DNA of 64,000 nt. Source: Callipepla californica brunnescens. Taxonomy: Eukaryota; Chordata; Aves; Galliformes; Odontophoridae. Below, piece after piece: positions 12,063 to 25,125 of this stretch. Position numbers and translations under genes: made by a program. The notes under the pieces are model-generated. The model was not told the origin of the DNA, searched no databases, and saw nothing but the letters and a program-made list of their open reading frames with translations. Each line of letters opens with the position of its first letter. Within the stretch, counting starts at the first letter, position 1. The DNA lies in the NCBI GenBank assembly GCA_023055505.1, contig JALIRH010000027.1, forward strand, positions 1,934,501 to 1,998,500, written 5' to 3'.

Positions 12063-14381
12063 GTAACAGTGTGTTTCTGGCAATTCCGAGGAGATTTTAA
12101 GGTGGCTTTCTTAGAAACTGCATTGAGGCTGTAATTTGAAATCTAAATGGAGAATTATTCACAGACGTCATAAAAAGAGTAGCTGTATCAAAAGTGCAAT
12201 TCTGCTTTTATGAAATTCTAACCCAGAACGTGATTTCCTTAGTTGTTGCTTTTATACAAGGATTTTTATGGCTAAAATCAAATGACAGTCGTGCTAGGCT
12301 GTTATACAGAAATGTGTCAGCCTGCTTGTAAAACTCACTCCCACCAAATGTGAGGTAAGCTAGTGCCATGCATGGGCATTGTGTTCTGTTATAGTTTTTC
12401 TCTGCACTTTTGCAGTCTGGTAATCGATTACTCATTGATAAAACCCTTGACCTTTGCAGAGGGCATCTATGGACATGGCTGATCTGTCCTTCTACAGGTG
12501 AAGTGCAGATCAGTTTACAGCTCTGTATTTTTAATACCAAAGACACCTTCTGTTGGAACAGGGGCCAACACAAACATTTATCTCATCAATAACAAATCTG
12601 GCCCTTCATAATTCTGAACAAGATGATAATATTTCTGTTTTTCCTCGCTCTGAATTCAGATCCCCTTTGCATAGTCTCCTTTAGAGCCATTAGAAACCTG
12701 CAGGAGAGCAGAGAGGAGTATACCATTGTGCTTTCACACATCTCCACTATCTCCTTCCTCCTCATCTCCCAGTTCTTACACTCAGAAAATCAATTTTTCC
12801 ACCAGTGTGCAGGAGCATCTGGGAAATTTTTACCTTTCACATAAAAAATACCTATAATAATACATATACACTTTATAGACAATTCTGTGTTCCTTCTCTC
12901 CAAAGTCTTTGAGTCACATGCAAAGGCTGGGAAAATATAGGAGAATATTTTAAACTTCCGCGCTTTGTGCTGAATTATTGTGACAGTATATTAGCCTTGT
13001 CAGGTTTCCTCTTAAATGAAAACCAGCTGTATTCCACCTATTGGCAAAAATATCTCAGCCCACCACATACCACAATCTTCAGCGGTGACCACGAAACCGC
13101 GAGAGCAGTTGTGTGATCCTAGATCTAAGACAGTGTTGAAGTTACTACACAAACCAAACATTGTAAAGAGCGAGGGAGTCTACGTGAGTGCAGTTCTGAA
13201 AAGGAGTCGGGGGCAGCTAAAAAGTGAAAATATTTTTCAACAACAGCAGCGCAACAGCAGATGAGGTACTCAGCATCTTTACCAGAACGTTAGCCAGCAA
13301 GACAAACAATCTACAGTCACTGAAACTAAAATTGAAATTAAACTGTAATTTATCTGGCATAATGCTTCAAGCGTTCCTAAATTATTTAAGAGCTACAGCC
13401 CACTGAAAGGACTGATTTGCTGTCCTGTGAGATGCTGTAGAATGACACTGCAGAGAAAACTCACGAGGTTTGCACTTTCATAAACTGGAAGCAGTGTGAT
13501 TTCTGTTTTGGGCTGAAGGATTGCAGAAAGAAAACATGAGACCTCCAAAATCCAATAGATGAGAAGTTTGCTAACTGGTCAAGTAATTGTATTCTTTTTG
13601 TGAAGCTACACTGAAGTCTTGACATGAAGTTGCGATTATGAACAAATGCCTGAACATGGTGGTTATTATCAGTATACATTCTCAGCCTGAATTAACTCAC
13701 TAGCAAGACACCGAAAGTGTTTTGTTACCAAAAGACTTGCAAGACCCACCTTAAATTGTATCTTTTCTCCGTGTAAATGCTTGAAAGCATCCTGCAACTG
13801 ATTTTGGTACTTGTCTCTTATTGCCATCAACAGGCGTGAATTAGAACTGTCCTTGTGGATTTATTCTGTTAAAATGCATGCAGACCAAAACAGTGAGGGA
13901 AGAAAACTGCAGTTTGTCTCATAGATTTTCTGTGATACCCGATGTATATACACTGCACGCATATTCTTCTGCTGTTCAGAATCTGGGTTTGGTCTGAGCT
14001 CTTTGCTTTTCACAACAATCCTTGAGACATCCTGATTTCATCGCAGTGTGGAATGAAACCAACTTTCAAGTGTGCAATGAAACTGACTGCACTTCTTCCT
14101 CCATCAAAAGACAATTTTCATTTCTTTCCACATCAGAGCTTAGGCCCAGATTAATCCCTCCTACCTATTCTCAGTCGAGATACCTAATTTAGTTAGGCCC
14201 TAAGCGAACTCTGCAGTGGTGGAGGAGAAAAAGCACTCAACCAAAGGCAGTCCAGACTAAAACCTGCTTCTTAGTGATGACACTGACTACTTACCTAGTT
14301 AGGTACTCAAAAGTACACCCTGAGGTAGAATAATTGTGCAGACTTAATTGCAGTTTTTCACCAATTTTTTTTCCTCAAAAG
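12063..14381 (+). other. ANKFN1: ANKFN1 intron (2.32 kb)
   Basis: GT-AG intron with acceptor TTTTTTTTCCTCAAAAG. No repeat family or additional exon is recognised. Confidence 0.65.
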
Positions 14382-14601
14382 CAAGTCGATGAGATCTGGA
14401 GGGAAATGAGATGGATCACAGAAGCACTGCAGTACGCAAGATACAAGCAGCCTGCAGCTGGCCTACCAATAAAGAAACTTGTGAATCTTTCAGAAGAATA
14501 CTCTCAAAAGAAAATCAGTTCAACATCTTCACATCTAGATTGCCTTCCCTCACCTCCTTCCTCACCTGAGGCTAGAAGCCAGAGGAGAAAAGCTGTAAGC
14601 G
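14382..14601 (+). CDS. ANKFN1: ANKFN1 penultimate coding exon with tandem donors
   Basis: 220 bp with the donor placed at 14602 (GCG|GTAGGA). It begins QVDEIWREMRWITEALQYAR, continues with AAGLPIKKLVNLSEEYSQKK, then a Ser/Pro-rich part with LDCLPSPPSSPEARSQRRKA and VS. The last base plus AT of the next exon encodes Asp, giving VSDSQPCSDEEGCSEVFLP, which fits the family C-terminus. A second donor, GCT|GTAAGC, lies 7 bases upstream (14595) and would shift the frame. The downstream donor is chosen because only it keeps the 264-codon last exon open. Confidence 0.9.
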
Positions 14602-15152
14602 GTAGGAGAACTTTCATTCATTCCTCATGCAAAATCTTTGAACTCACTTTTAATTCAAACAGTTCATGAATTTCATTTAATAGAAGGAGTGAATGTTTCC
14701 CATTCCTGCCAAGGTACTTTAACAATCACTTTAACAATCACTCACTGCTAAGAATTGCAAGATCCTTCTACAACCTTTACGACAATGTTTTTGCTTTAAA
14801 CCATGCAGAATACTCGCTCATCAGCAGCCAACTTTGTCACCCCACCATTCCTGATCATTCAATGAACAGGTTACACGCAACAAGTCACACCACTGACATC
14901 TCCATGACCTCCAGAATTACTACAGTACAGTGGTGTTCTTTCTCAGCACCCCTCCCTGAGCTTAACTTTCCCTACTCTACATCCTGACATCATGTAACCT
15001 AGAACATCATCTTGCCCTGCATGAGCTCAGTTAGTTATTATTGAACTATACTTTAATTTACATTAGGTTAAGACAAAAGAAATGAGGAAGTAACTGTTAA
15101 GCAGTTTCTGTGTTGTGTTTGTGTTCTTGCTATTAATCAGTTCTCTTTGCAG

Positions 15153-15946
15153 ATTCGCAGCCGTGCTCAGATGAAGAAGGCTGTTCTGAAGTATTCCTTC
15201 CAACTGACAGTGACTATGATTCCAGTGACGCATTAAGCCCCAGGGAATTAGACTTGATTTACTCTTCCCCACATGACATATCCCAGCAGGCAGGCAGTGG
15301 CCTGGGTGGTAGTGCACCTGACGTTCTCCAAGTCCATGACGTGAAGCCTTGCCTAACACTGAAAGAAGGCCTGACAGAGTGTAGTGCCTTTGATACTAAT
15401 GCTGAATATTGCACAGAATATATGAGCAATCTGACAATGTCAGGGATAACATCAAAAAGCATAGACAAGTCCTCTAGCTCCAGGCAGCCATTGAGCTTCT
15501 TAGGGAAAAAAAGACTAGGGAAGCATCAACATTACAACTACTTCAGCAGGCATCATCGTTGGCTGCGTGTGCACAGCGAGACACAGTCTGCCTCTCTGTC
15601 TGAAGGCGTGTATACTCAGCATCTCATGACATCTTCAGATTTATCTCAAGAACCTACCTCCAGTGAGCAGTTACAGATTCCCAACGACGAGTCTCGAGGC
15701 ACTTTCTTACCTCATACATCCAGCCTTCCAGAAGATGGAAAAGGCAAGTATGAGGAATCAAGGCAAAATGTCCATAGGACGCACATGGAACCTTATAAAA
15801 CGTTTCTGGGTGAAGAGGGCAAATCCTGGGCAGTGAGCATGCAGACTGTAGAACACGAGGATGTGCACGATGCTATGCAACAGGAAATGGCTCCAGATGA
15901 TTCCCTGGGTTCTGCTGTCTCAGAAGTATTCAGCAGCACACTGTAA
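15153..15946 (+). CDS. ANKFN1: ANKFN1 terminal coding exon with stop
   Basis: 794 bp to TAA at 15944-15946. The acceptor is TTCTCTTTGCAG|ATT. The protein starts DSQPCSDEEGCSEVFLPTD, then SDYDSSDALSPRELDL, and ends GSAVSEVFSSTL. It is Ser-, Asp-, Glu- and His-rich with no recognisable globular domain, so probably disordered. Acidic Ser-rich clusters such as SDSDYDSSD could be phosphorylated by acidophilic kinases (inference). The exon is about 690 bp open beyond any chance expectation for its position and frame. The later part diverges quickly in this family, so the exact C-terminus is less constrained than the first 40 residues. Confidence 0.92.
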
Positions 15947-17430
15947 CTCCAGACTTCAGCACCGCTTCCCACTGCTCCACAAGGAGATAGCGAGCATTAA
16001 GCATATAGGGTCATACTTCCAAAACAAGTCCAGCTCCTGATAGGACAACTTGTGTTATTCAAAAGAATCCTAATCATTTGACTCCATCACCATATGCCCG
16101 GTCTTACAGCAGTAATTACTTGTATCAGCAGTTTGCAAGTAGGGTGGCACATAACAGGATGCTTTGTGGCTGCAAATCCAGTAATGAGGTTTTGCAGTTG
16201 TCTTGATTTTCAGATATTTCTAAGCATGCAAAATTTTAAGCATGAGTGGTTCTGACTGCAATGTAGCAGCAATTGTAACATCCTTGGTGTCCTCATGTTA
16301 GGACCATGTCCTAAGCCTCTATGAACCTGTTTTCCAGCATTTCCTATACATTTTTCTACTTCTCAGCCCTCTTGAGTAGATTGAGGTTGCATGTAACTGA
16401 AGTGCTAACTGGTTTAACAACGGTTATCCCAGAGCATCTAGCCACTGATAGAGAACTGAACATTCTTTCAGTATCTAAGAAATCCAGCCATCGTCAACAC
16501 TGCATGCACAGTCTCTGAATGTTGGCAGAGCCTGATGAAATTATCACAATGTTTGAGGGTTTTTTCAGAAGCTCAGACTTCAAATGACATAAGTAGCAGA
16601 TTATTTTAAATGCTTAAACAGGAGTCAACCTTTGAGGTCATAAGCAAATAGCATGTGTTCAGTCCCTGAATGAATATAAGCAGGGTCACAGTAGGAGTGA
16701 AAAGAAGCTTGGCCCTCTACCCACCACACAAGTGTGAATTTCTTTGCGTTTCAGGGACTCCCAAACATCCACTAGGAAGAAATGCACCTACTTCTATTCC
16801 TGAATTTTCAGTGTATAATCATTGGTATTTGACATCCGTGTCTGAAATTGGGATATTCTGGCAATACCCAATAGGGAAATTTGGGGTGCAGTTTAAAGCT
16901 ACATTTGTTTCACCAATAAACACTGGTATCATTAGAAGAGTGGAAAATGGCATGTTAGCACGCTGTATTTGTCTAAAGGTAGATCACAATTTCATCATTT
17001 GCAACCAGACTTAGAGTACTACAGAAGATGATCTCAACAAAGAAATCTGTATTAATAGGAACCATAACATCTGAGTCACTGAGAAACGAACTAACGTGAG
17101 GAGAAACCCCAGCTGTTGCACAAGCTTTAATTTTTCTTATACAGTTCTTGAAGTTTAATTTTATGGGCCACATTCCTGCTGGTTAAATTCCCTCACTCCA
17201 TGTTTGCGCAGCCTTCTACCCTTCAATTTTTCAGCCTCCAGGTGGATACATTCTAAGGCCTCCAATAAAGAGATTTGAGTTAAATAGTTGAGTTTACAAG
17301 TCCTTGAGGTGAAGGTAAGGATTTGGGCCCATGATCTGTGGTCCTTATTAAAATAGCACTTCCATAACCCCAGTGCTATTAAAATCCCTGTGAACTCAAT
17401 CCATAAATTCAAAAATAAATGTTATTCACT
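15947..17430 (+). other. ANKFN1: ANKFN1 proximal 3' UTR (inferred)
   Basis: Sequence directly after the ANKFN1 stop codon, without further open coding sequence. AATAAA hexamers occur at 16915-16920, 17264-17269 and 17414-17419. Which of them is used cannot be told from sequence, and a distal site near 20845 is also possible. Confidence 0.55.
16915..16920 (+). terminator. Candidate ANKFN1 poly(A) signal
   Basis: First canonical AATAAA on the + strand after the ANKFN1 stop, about 970 bases downstream. The flanking GU-rich element is weak, so use is uncertain. Confidence 0.35.
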
Positions 17431-20279
17431 ATTTCATGCTTGGTCAGTATGCAGAAGCCAAGAAGAGTCTATGCAGTGATATAAGGGCAAAAACTTTCTA
17501 TAAGGTATTTACATTTGTAATTTCTCTTTTCTAAGGAGAGGGAAGTTAACTTTTTGTACCAAAAATATTCATAATGTGATCCAATCCTCAGTGAGGATGG
17601 AAAGATTTCCATTCACTTCCAAAGGCTTTGAACGAGACCCATACTGAAAATTCCTGTGGGTGAGAAGATGGGGGAGCAAAAGTCTCAGTGCCAATTTGCA
17701 GCTAGAAGGACATACATTGTGTGTTGTATGCCACATGGAATTGCACGGGGAAAGCCTGACTCACGCACCGTAGAACCAAACAGTGATGTTTTACTGTCTC
17801 TGAAAGCAGCAACAGCATGTTACATTAGATTATGTTCGTTAGCAGAAGGCTGATTATCAGGGAGAGCCAGAAAAAATGTCATTTTCAGAAGTCAAAAAAA
17901 ATAAAGCACTTTGTTATCTTTTGGAAGAAATATCAGCTCTTTGTTCTAAATTGATATCCCAGAGATAAATTAATAGTAAAAAGAGTTGTGTTTCAAGCAG
18001 AGTCGTAACACTAATCATAATACTTCTGTGGTTCTCTTAGGAAGATCACTCACATGTTTCCCAAGCAACTACAGCAATTCAGAAGAATCCTGTGAAATTC
18101 AGCACTGTTACTTCAGAGAAGCACAGAAGGATTGAGTGACTGTTCCGAGTAGATCTTAGAGTAAAGGCTCACAGTAAGAAGTCAAATTAAGAACCTAGAC
18201 GTTTGCTTTTATTACTGGGAACCCTTCCTCCAGCTGGAGCTAGGGTCCCTCTCAGAGGATTCATGCACAGACAGAAAATACTGAGGTTCACAGCCCAGGA
18301 CATACTAGAATCTCGAGTCAGCTCATGCATATGAATCCATACCCACGTACTTCAGCTGAAGCTCAGATCTCAAGTGAGTACTTAGGCTCTGCAAACTTCT
18401 CAAGATCTGCCTTTCTAAGCTGACACCTTGGCATGGAACTTCTGCCCTTTGTTTTTCAGGGAGTTTATTTTCACCTGGGCTGAACCCAGCTCCTTCTGAT
18501 TTTCGGCATGGCTTGGACTGGCCAGAAAAATACCATACTGCTCTAACATTATGACCCCATAAAAAAAACAGTAGACCCATATCTCCTGTGGTCTAAATCA
18601 TTCCTGTTTTTGCCAGTAGATATAGGTAAACTTCAAAGTTTACACCAATAATTCTTTGCATCTGCAAGATGGACAGTTCACTTGAAGAAACCTGTGGCTC
18701 AAAAGCTTTTATTTCCTATGTTTGCACGTGTTTTGCTTTGCCTAGACATTAATAAGTAGATTTTCTATACTGTAAGGGCACATACAGAGAAACATATAAT
18801 TAAAAATTCACTGTTGAAGCATAAGTATTTTTAAATACAGACATTAAAGGGAGGGGAGGAGACTGTAATATTCTGTCCTGAACACTTTAGAGTGTATTGG
18901 AAAGAGATGATGTGTCTTTACATTTCTTATAATATAAAGAAATGCATTAAGTTGCTGGTCAACTCTTTTAAGGTGTTTAAACGCATGGCTCATGACTGTT
19001 ACGTAAAACTTCAATGGAGCCTTACTAACAACAAGGGTATAGTGTACTTGGAATATGGTACACAATTTGGAAACTTACTCTGAATTTCTGTGAGGTGTTG
19101 AACTTTGCCATCAGCAAAAAGTATTTTTAGAAAAGAGACCATGAATTTTCAGACAACAGAGACTTCATCAAGGTGGGTCTCTAATTTTTCCACTACAGCA
19201 GAACACTATATAGCTAGAATACTTTATTTGTAAGTATAATTTATCTTTTGATTCCATGGAGGAGAATTCAAAAGGCTAAATCATGTCAGAGAAGTATGAA
19301 ACACAGCTGTTGACCAGTAAATTCTCTGTAAAAACCAAGGGCAGCATTGCCCAAGGTGGGCTGAGAGCTGTGCTCTGGAAATGTGCTCTGGACAGTAGTT
19401 TGACCCCCTCTATGCAGGAACAAACTACAGCTGTCTCTGCTGCTAAGTATTTGCAAAGTCAATAGGAGTTTTTTGTTCATTTGACCAGGCTTTGGAGCAG
19501 GCTGTATAGATCCTACTAGCACAGAGATCACCTCCCCTCCATGTTGGTGCTTGTGAGCTCTTACCCAGCTGGCTGTCTCTCACACTGTGCTTTTGGGATG
19601 AAATAAGAGACACTCTAGAATATCTTCCTCAGCCTTTTTGTAACAAATCTTGGGCAAGATTTAGCCTTTGAAACAGTCATCCCATAGTAGGGTAAAGTGT
19701 CACTGGGCTTGTCTGTCACTAGGCTACAGAAAGCCTGCTGCTCTGTTAGTCAGATAGTAAGAATAGGTATCTTATTAGTTTGGGTTTTTTTCTTTTTTTT
19801 TGGTAAAGTTATATGAAGTTCATCTAAAATAAGAGAAAGTTATTGCTGTAGCACTAATTACCTTCTAAACTGTGAACTGTAGTAATTTATAAGTATATTT
19901 TAAGCTTAATACGCAGACTTTTTGTGTTTTACTTTACACAAAGGTCAGTCTGGGCCCAATCCTGCTTTCCTTGGACCTCATTCCTGGATCTTTTGCACCG
20001 ATGTAGATCAAGAGTAGTTCCACTGCAGCTGAGCCAGGTACACTCGTACAGATGGGGACAGCTCCACTCGCTCTCCAGGTGGCTCAGTGCCCTCACACAG
20101 TTAGCTGGTGTAAAAAACAATACACATAACGAAGGGAAAAGGGTCTTCATCTCATGGAACGTTCCCCTAGATGCCAAAGGGCTGTTGTCTTAGCAAGGCT
20201 CAGAGAGCAAGCCCACCCTGCTGCTGTGTGCTACTGGGAGGGAAACACATAGGAGGGAACACACTGCTACGTTTTATAA
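17431..20279. other. Non-coding, either ANKFN1 3' UTR or intergenic
   Basis: No supported exon, repeat family or promoter. Only short random ORFs occur on both strands. Confidence 0.5.
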
Positions 20280-20870
20280 TAGGGACGAAGTTTCTCTCCC
20301 ATCTTATGCAAATGAGCTGATATTTACTGAATGCAACGGGAGCTCCTGTTATTTCACCGAAAAAAAATGAAGACTGTTTAGGGTTACTGGGGAGCTGAGG
20401 GAGGGCAGGAGGGGTTGTTTGCTTTTTTCCCCTCAGAGAAAAAGTAATTTAAGTGAAATGTGCAAGGCAGTGTTTAATTGCTTCCTGCCTCGTTTGTACA
20501 TAGCAATTTGGCTGTTTATTGGTTGTCTTTGTTCAGATTTTTATTGTAACTTGTTGCTATATATGCGACCAAGCGTATGTTAAAGTTTAAACTTCGGTAT
20601 ATAACAATGCACAATTTTATGTGCTTTAAAACTTTGTAAATATATAGACGAACAATGTCTGCTGTGCTAACTGTGATCTTGGGACTTGACACAACAATAT
20701 TTTCATGCATATGTACCTACAAATGGTTTGAAAATAGCAAAATATATATTGAGGATGGCAAGGAGCCAAGAGTAAATGAGTGCCGTATGACTCATGCTCC
20801 TTTAATAATTCCTGAAAGAGGCATGTATAGTACATAAAATAGACAATAAAAATAATTTTCAAGACTACAA
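20280..20870 (+). other. Possible distal ANKFN1 3' UTR end or conserved element
   Basis: An AT-rich stretch with an ATGCAAAT octamer at 20306-20313, TGTAAATATATAG-type sequence at about 20635, and AATAAA at 20845-20850 in the context ACAATAAAAATAATT. Its texture (low CpG, evenly AT-rich, no repeats) resembles vertebrate 3' UTR ends or conserved noncoding elements. If part of ANKFN1, the 3' UTR would be about 4.9 kb. This is inference only. Confidence 0.3.
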
Positions 20871-22036
20871 ATATTTTTTATAACTTCGGATATTAAATAC
20901 TATTTTGGAAAAAAAGATTGGTTGGTAGAAGAAGCCTTAGGTTTATTCGAGTGAATCATTGTCATAAAAATGTCCGTCACAGAATTTTTTGTTTGATCTG
21001 CTATCACAGAAACCTGGCTCTTTTAAACTTCAGAAGACCTGAAGTGCTCTTGCACTCTTACCGCTCCCACAGTCTTCTGAAATCATGTCCTTCAAGCCTT
21101 CTCCCTCACTAACCCAAAAAGATGCTGGTGTGTGCAGTCACATCACGCTGAGCCATGTGTGGTTGTGTCTGATTTGAACTTGGTTCTATGAGACCATCCT
21201 CGGGTATCCACAGACACGAGCTTTACAAGCAACGGGAATCGCACCGTGCTTTGTGTTCTTCTCTGAATTCTTCTTATTGGAAAGGCAATTTTTCTAAGGC
21301 CGAGCTTTCAAATGCGGTCTCCAAATTCTTAATTTGGTCTCCACAATCAGAAATCTCCCTGAAAGGGGCATGGTTTCCGGAGGCTGTATGTGAGAGCAAT
21401 CTCCCAGCAAAACTGAAAACCATTTTGCATAAATGAAAATGCCTTAATACAGGCGTGATATCTGGGCGGTGAGATTCGCAGCAGCACCTTTCCCATCGGT
21501 GCATGACACCTGTGGAAGCTGCTGGAGTGCAAGCACACACCTTGGCACCAGAGGAGGGACAGCACAAACATCCCATGCTGACGCACCAGGCTCTGCTCAG
21601 CTGCGCATTTACGATGACAGCCAGACAGAATGTGCTGTGCATTCCTGGTGTGAATCTATGCTTTCAAGCCACGTTGTAAACACGCTGTATTGAGGGCATA
21701 CATAATCTGGTTGTAGTCGAGAAACACCCCAGATATTACCTACTGAAGGAATTACCTTATGAAGTGAAACACTTTTTTGTTATGATTCTTTTTTTTTTTT
21801 TTTTTTTCACATATCCTTATATGAGGAAAAGAAAAGCACCGCAAAACTTCACATTTAGTGTAAATCTGGGTTAGTGTATTTGAGCAGGAGAAAGAAGAAC
21901 AAGCCCACTGTGAATGCTGAAGGGAAATTGCAGGGATTCTGCTTTGGTAATGGTTTACCTTGTTTCAAACGTGGACAGGTTGCTGAGTTTATTTAGCTGC
22001 CATACTGCCTGAGCCCCCCAACGTCTCTTCCTTCTG

Positions 22037-22140
22037 TACAGATCATGGCAGAATTGAAGTGATACACCCAAGGTCACAGAGAGCTTGTGACAGAGCAGGG
22101 ACACCATTTTCTGGCTAGCATCCACACCATCAGTGCACAG
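22037..22140 (-). repeat. MIR-like SINE relic
   Basis: The segment GAATTGAAGTGATACACCCA, then AGGTCACAGAGAGCTTGTGA, then CAGAGCAGGGA matches the well-known MIR mid-region in reverse orientation (AAGTGACTTGCCCAAGGTCACACAGC...GTGGCAGAGCTGGGA). It is diverged, as expected for an ancient amniote copy. Confidence 0.6.
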
Positions 22141-24130
22141 GTACACATGGGAATGTCAGTGTGGGTGTGTGTTTGTATTTCAGTCGTGACAGCCAACTCA
22201 GTGCAAGCTTCAGAGTAACAGCATCCGACTGGATTAAATAACAGAGCAAACTCTTACTGCGTAGGGCATCCCTGCTTCCTTCATTTTGAATTTCAAACCA
22301 TTGTTACCACATTTGCTAAGTGAGTAAGAAAAACCAACATGCAAGTGTTCAGTCATGAGCAGGGATAGAAAGAAATTAACCAGGAGAAACACCACAAGGT
22401 AAAGAGGGATTCCTTGTGTGCATGTGTGTACGTTACTTTGATGCACTTTTGCATGCACCATGCATTTCTTGGACCTGGCTGTTAACACGTTTTGCTCACC
22501 CAGAGCTAAGATTCATCTCCATGTAAGAACATAAGTGGGTGAACAGCTAATTCCTACAGACCTTTATAACCAGTTTGCCATGGTTTCCTGAAGGACAGTG
22601 CTGTTTTGTAACTGCCTCTGCATTATGTGCTGCTGTCCTGAAACGCTTTTAAGCTGACTGGGAAGAAGCGAGCGGACTCTCACAGGCATGTTTTTGACTT
22701 GTTCTTCTGACAGCAAAAAGATAACCACTTTGTTGTTCCATTCCAATGTGTTAACTTATATGAACCGACATCTCTCTGAACAGATGATTAATGTATTTTT
22801 TAAATCTTTAAAATAAATGCTTGGGGTTTGATTGGGTTTGTTTTTCTTTTTGGTTTGTTTAGCGAATTCACAAAAAAACCTTTATAAATAACCTTCTCTA
22901 CCCCAGACTGCTGTTTTCAAACCAACGTACACTCATTTCAAAAGGAGTTCCTTACAATACTTATTTTGTCTTCGTTTCTACTTTATTTATAAATATTAAC
23001 TCATTAGCTCCAATTAATCAGCAGGTGTTCTCATCTGTGTGAATGATACACCTAACTTCCGTGATTTTCAAGTCTGTATTTGTTACAGCAAACAAAATCG
23101 ATTTGAATTCTCCCTTATGCTACTCACAGACAGAAAAACACTGAACTGAACAGCAACATCTGAGCTGTACAAACCAATATTAAAGCACATCTGAAGAAGA
23201 GACGGCCTTTTTTTTTTTACCAGCAAACATTAACACTTTCTCTTGGCAGCATGAAAATGAAATCTTTGAATTTGGTGAGGTGCTCTTGTGACTGAAACAA
23301 TGTGATATTTCCAACATGAATCGTTTATTTCAGACAACCAAATGTGCCTTCTAAAAAAAAAGGCAATGCCAAAGTGCAGTTTGTCAGTGCTTTGTGAAAA
23401 TACAAAAGCAAAATACCTCAAATGTGGATGCCCACATTAAGCGATGAGAAATAGGCCTGCAATAGGTGGCTGGCCTGAACCGCCTTCTGATAGCCATGCT
23501 GACATCTGCCACAGCTGCTGCTTGGGAGCACTCCTCACTTCTGAAAATCAGTGCTTAATGTCAGTCACACGTGTACTAGAAAGTGGCTCTGCTTCCCCTC
23601 AGCTCTGACCATTTCTGGACCACAAATGATTCTGCCACTTCCACGGAGGTTCTTCGTGAGAACGTCCTTTGCCTTTTCCCATACTGCTTTCAAAATGCTT
23701 CAGAAATGAAAACGTTGCCTTTTTGCTGGTCATTTTTTCCCCCCCGAAGTGGTGACAGAAAGGAGCTAAACCAGGACGTGGGCTCGGCCCAGCCCCAGAA
23801 CAAGGCTTTTTCAAGCTTTCCTGGGGCACACACTTGCTCCTTCCCCGCCGTGTGCCTTGCGGGCTCATTCTGACCCCCTCTCTCTCACGGCTCCATCCTG
23901 ATCCCTCTCTTCCTCGACTCCGAGTCACACGAGCAATAACCCTGCCTGCTTCGACCCAGTCAGTGCCTCAGCTGTTCGGGTAAAGCCCACTCTCCCGCGG
24001 GACTCACGTTTGAGTACAACCCCAGGATTGTCAGGGCTCTGGCTGGCAGTGCTGCCGAGGGGACAGTCTAAGGCTCTATTTTAATCTCCTGGAGCCCAGC
24101 CAAGCGCTGGAACGGAGCTGCCAGCACGAG

Positions 24131-24270
24131 GGGGGCCCTCCCGCTCACTGCGCCTGACCTCCCATCAGGAGAGGTGCTGCTGTGTTCCTTCTCCAACTAC
24201 TAGGGCCCTTTCATTGCGCTGACCTCCCATCACGAGTGCTACCAAGGATCCAGCCTCGACTACTACTGGG
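24131..24270 (+). repeat. Degenerate ~70-bp tandem duplication
   Basis: Two adjacent units share GGGGCCCT..., then TGCG(C)CTGACCTCCCATCA(G/C)GAG, then an ending with CTACTA. Unit 1 is about 24131-24200 and unit 2 about 24201-24270. The core CTGACCTCCCATCA is identical in both. The flanks have diverged and carry small indels. Confidence 0.5.
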
Positions 24271-25039
24271 GGCTTTAACCCTGGCCCCGCTCCAGCGCAC
24301 GAGCCGCACGCTGCCCGCCTCCAGATGTCCGACGCCGGAGGGTTTTGCTGCAGAGCACCGTTCTGCAGCGGCTGTGGAGCAACGCTGCCTTCTCGCTGCA
24401 GCGTGACGAGCCGTTCTCAGCTGTGACGTGTTGCTTCTTTCAGGTGGCAGGGTGTGATGAGCGCTGCTGCTCGGGGCTTTGTTACCTGGCCTCACCTTGG
24501 AAAAGAAGCATAGGTTTCCCAACCCAAAGAGATGGGAAAACGCCGTTAATAAACAGCCAAAGTGCAGAAGTGCTCAGGCATGGGGCTGCTCTGTGTGCCT
24601 GTGTGATGTGTGCAGCTCCAGAGGGGCAGCATCGCACCTAAAGATGCCTCCATTGCAGTAACAGCAGCACCGCACGATTCTGAGTGAGCCCGAATTCCAG
24701 ATGTATATTTAACCATCCCGTGCTGATACTGAGTTCTATATTGCTTAGTGCTTGCAAATGGGTTGGGCTATTTTTTAGGATGTAAATGTGCATTAAGTTA
24801 AGGAGCTGTGGTCACTGCAGGTCAGACTCATGGGCAACCCTCCCCTCGTGCCACCACAGTCCGTGCTCTCAGCCTTCAGTGCTACTGATTCCCTCCACAC
24901 TGATCCATAGTACCCAAAACGAAGCTGAGCTCTTGTTTAACTACTGCTGCACTGAGCTTCATGCTGGCATCAGCTCCTGGAGGCCCTCAAAGGATGCAGC
25001 CACTGAAAATGCACTGATACATAGAATGTGGGGTTCTGG

Positions 25040-25125
25040 ACTTACTCAAAGACCACTGCTCTTACGTTATCCTCATCTGTAAAGGGAGGATTTGGGTAAG
25101 AGTTATGTGAAGTAGAGTCAGACAA
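25040..25125 (+). repeat. Weak MIR-like relic
   Basis: TATCCTCATCTGTAAAGGGAGGA resembles the MIR segment TTTCCTCATCTGTAAAATGGGGA in forward orientation. The rest of the element is hard to follow, so this call is weak. Confidence 0.3.

Noticed and set aside
14595..14600. GTAAGC as the main donor of the ANKFN1 penultimate exon
   Set aside because: It would put the last exon out of frame with a stop after about 28 codons, whereas the donor at 14602 keeps a 264-codon frame whose start matches the family. Kept only as an alternative-splicing finding.
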